A stretch of 6,224 bases of DNA from contig JAGYLT010000140.1 in NCBI GenBank assembly GCA_018400545.1, positions 1 through 6,224 on the forward strand. The letters run 5' to 3'. Position 1 is the first letter of the stretch; every line of letters starts with the position of its first letter. The DNA is from Bacteroidales bacterium. Its GTDB lineage: Bacteria > Bacteroidota > Bacteroidia > Bacteroidales > 4484-276. This document shows, in pieces, positions 5,565-6,224 of this stretch. A program made the position numbers and the translations under genes. The notes beneath the pieces are model-generated. The model was not told the DNA's origin. It made no database searches and saw only the letters and a list, made by a program, of their open reading frames with translations.

Positions 5565-5957
5565 TGGTGGTTTCCGCAATTGTTTCTTTTCCGATTGCTT
5601 TTGTTTGTCTGCCAGGCGTTTTTTCTTAAGTCCCGCCGGAGGGTTGGTTGGTTTCCGTTCTTTTTCTGGTTTCAGAGCATCAGTTAGCAGTTCGATAAAT
5701 TTTTCCAGTGCCAGTTTCTTGTTTTTAAGTTGCGATCGCGATCGCTGAACGGCTATAATCAACTCTCCGTCAAGGTTTATCCGTCCGGCTAATTTTTCCC
5801 GGATCAATTCTTTTTCCTCTTCTAAGAGGATTTTGGACGCATCAACATTGAAGCGAAGTTCAACCCTGGTATTAACCTTGTTCACATGCTGGCCTCCGGG
5901 GCCGCTGCTTCGGGAGGTTTTAAAAGTTATTTCAGGTATTAACGCTTCGGAGTTCAT
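5556..5957 (-). CDS. arfB: Ribosome-rescue peptidyl-tRNA hydrolase ArfB (YaeJ)
   Basis: ArfB releases nascent chains from ribosomes stalled on mRNAs without a stop codon. It places its GGQ loop in the peptidyl-transferase centre and its tail in the empty mRNA channel. The 133-residue product is close to E. coli ArfB (140). SSGPGGQHVNKVNTRVEL holds the catalytic GGQ at residues 21-23, followed by the small release-factor fold with the QRSRSQLKNKKLA motif (71-83). Residues 97-129 form a Lys/Arg-rich flexible tail (KPEKERK...KKKRLADKQKQ), needed in the family for sensing the empty channel. It lacks the codon-recognition domains of RF1/RF2, so it is not a release-factor fragment. ATG 5957 gives the typical short N-terminus. 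The last codons and stop fall in an AC-rich repeat, so the extreme C-terminus (PPEL) may be recently acquired. Confidence 0.95.
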   Translation of the reverse strand: MNSEALIPEITFKTSRSSGPGGQHVNKVNTRVELRFNVDASKILLEEEKELIREKLAGRINLDGELIIAVQRSRSQLKNKKLALEKFIELLTDALKPEKERKPTNPPAGLKKKRLADKQKQSEKKQLRKPPEL

Positions 5958-6082
5958 GAGAAGTTCTAACTGGATTGCCGGAATACATAAATTTTTTTTT
6001 GTAAAATATTATGATCCAATGACTTTTTTTGTGTTTGGTAAGGCGGAATTATCCTGTGAGTGAACAAAGGTTTGTGGAAAAT
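5958..6082 (-). other. Intergenic region upstream of arfB
   Basis: These 125 bases contain a run of nine T (5992-6000) and are A/T-rich. On the minus strand AACCTTTG (6073-6066) differs by one base from TAnnTTTG and is the best promoter candidate for arfB, though it would imply a leader of about 100 bases. No clear terminator for the upstream gene is visible. Confidence 0.3.
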
Positions 6083-6224
6083 TCAATCAATAAACACTTC
6101 GGTTAAATCAATTATCAGATCCCCATCAAAAATATTCACCGGGATTTGATCATCGCCGGGGTAGAGTCCCTTCAATTCAAATTTTCCGTTTTCGTTGCGG
6201 ACGAAAACATTCACATTTTCGTCG
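6083..6224 (-). CDS. C-terminal end of a probable Uma2-family (DUF820) protein
   Basis: An open minus-strand frame enters from the right edge and ends at TGA 6085-6083, giving 46 visible residues (DENVNVFVRNENGKFELKGL, then YPGDDQIPVNIFDGDLIIDLTEVFID). The pattern VxVxxxxxNGKFxLxGxYxxDDxIxVxIFxxLxIDLxEVF resembles the C-terminal strands and closing helix of Uma2 proteins, a PD-(D/E)XK-nuclease-like family common in Bacteroidota and Cyanobacteria with no settled role. The catalytic part lies outside the window, so the assignment rests on the tail alone. The real coding frame is well supported by the composition and the clean stop. It lies 125 bases upstream of arfB on the same strand. Confidence 0.6.
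   Translation of the reverse strand, partial: DENVNVFVRNENGKFELKGLYPGDDQIPVNIFDGDLIIDLTEVFID

Noticed and set aside
4722..5629. Long plus-strand open frames (4722-5273 and 4925-5629)
   Set aside because: They run antisense through the clear zinc-finger gene and, for the second, into arfB. Their translations have no recognisable motif and skewed composition (Ser, Phe, Arg, Cys), so they are shadows plus repeat DNA.
5730..5745. Overlapping GCGATCGC palindromes inside arfB
   Set aside because: They are explained by the coding of the conserved QRSRSQ motif (alternating CGA and TCG codons); a single pair is no evidence of an iterated palindrome system.
5556..5957. Truncated RF1/RF2 (pseudogene) reading of the GGQ protein
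   Set aside because: It has its own start, a compact catalytic domain and a basic C-terminal tail, which is the complete ArfB architecture.

Overview
The window looks like a chromosomal piece of a Bacteroidota (Bacteroidetes) genome. Three things point there. First, the gene string bL33, a tiny DUF4295/bL38-type protein, ftsY and rimO is a Bacteroidota arrangement. Second, the promoters fit the Bacteroidota pattern TTTG-N19-TAnnTTTG rather than the E. coli boxes. Third, start codons are preceded by A/T-rich DNA without clear Shine-Dalgarno sequences. Nothing indicates a phage, transposon, CRISPR array or defence island; this is mostly housekeeping DNA.

Layout: positions 1-986 (minus) hold a nearly complete proline-racemase-superfamily gene. 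Its second active-site residue is Thr, so it is best read as a trans-3-hydroxy-L-proline dehydratase. A divergent intergenic region then carries a clean promoter driving rpmG (bL33) and a 51-residue bL38-type gene, followed by a hairpin terminator. ftsY (SRP receptor) starts only about 30 bases beyond that terminator, so it may be expressed by read-through. A 263-base gap with a strong hairpin and a repeated AT-rich motif separates ftsY from rimO (S12 methylthiotransferase). yccF, a small membrane protein with an internal duplication, follows under its own probable promoter.

From 4698 to 5097 there is a gene-free, repeat-rich convergent region. Beyond it, three genes lie on the minus strand. 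Reading in their direction they are the C-terminal end of a probable Uma2-family protein (cut by the window edge), arfB (ribosome-rescue peptidyl-tRNA hydrolase) and a 111-residue TraR/DksA-type zinc-finger regulator.

Functional theme: most genes serve the ribosome or its outputs: two large-subunit proteins, co-translational membrane targeting (FtsY), modification of S12 (RimO), stalled-ribosome rescue (ArfB) and probable RNA polymerase control (DksA-like). I found no convincing undescribed multi-gene system. The more interesting signals are small: a perfect inverted repeat over the dehydratase start codon, an apparent terminator inside the bL33-bL38-ftsY string, and AC-rich tandem repeats at the 3' ends of three genes, one of which supplies the arfB stop codon.
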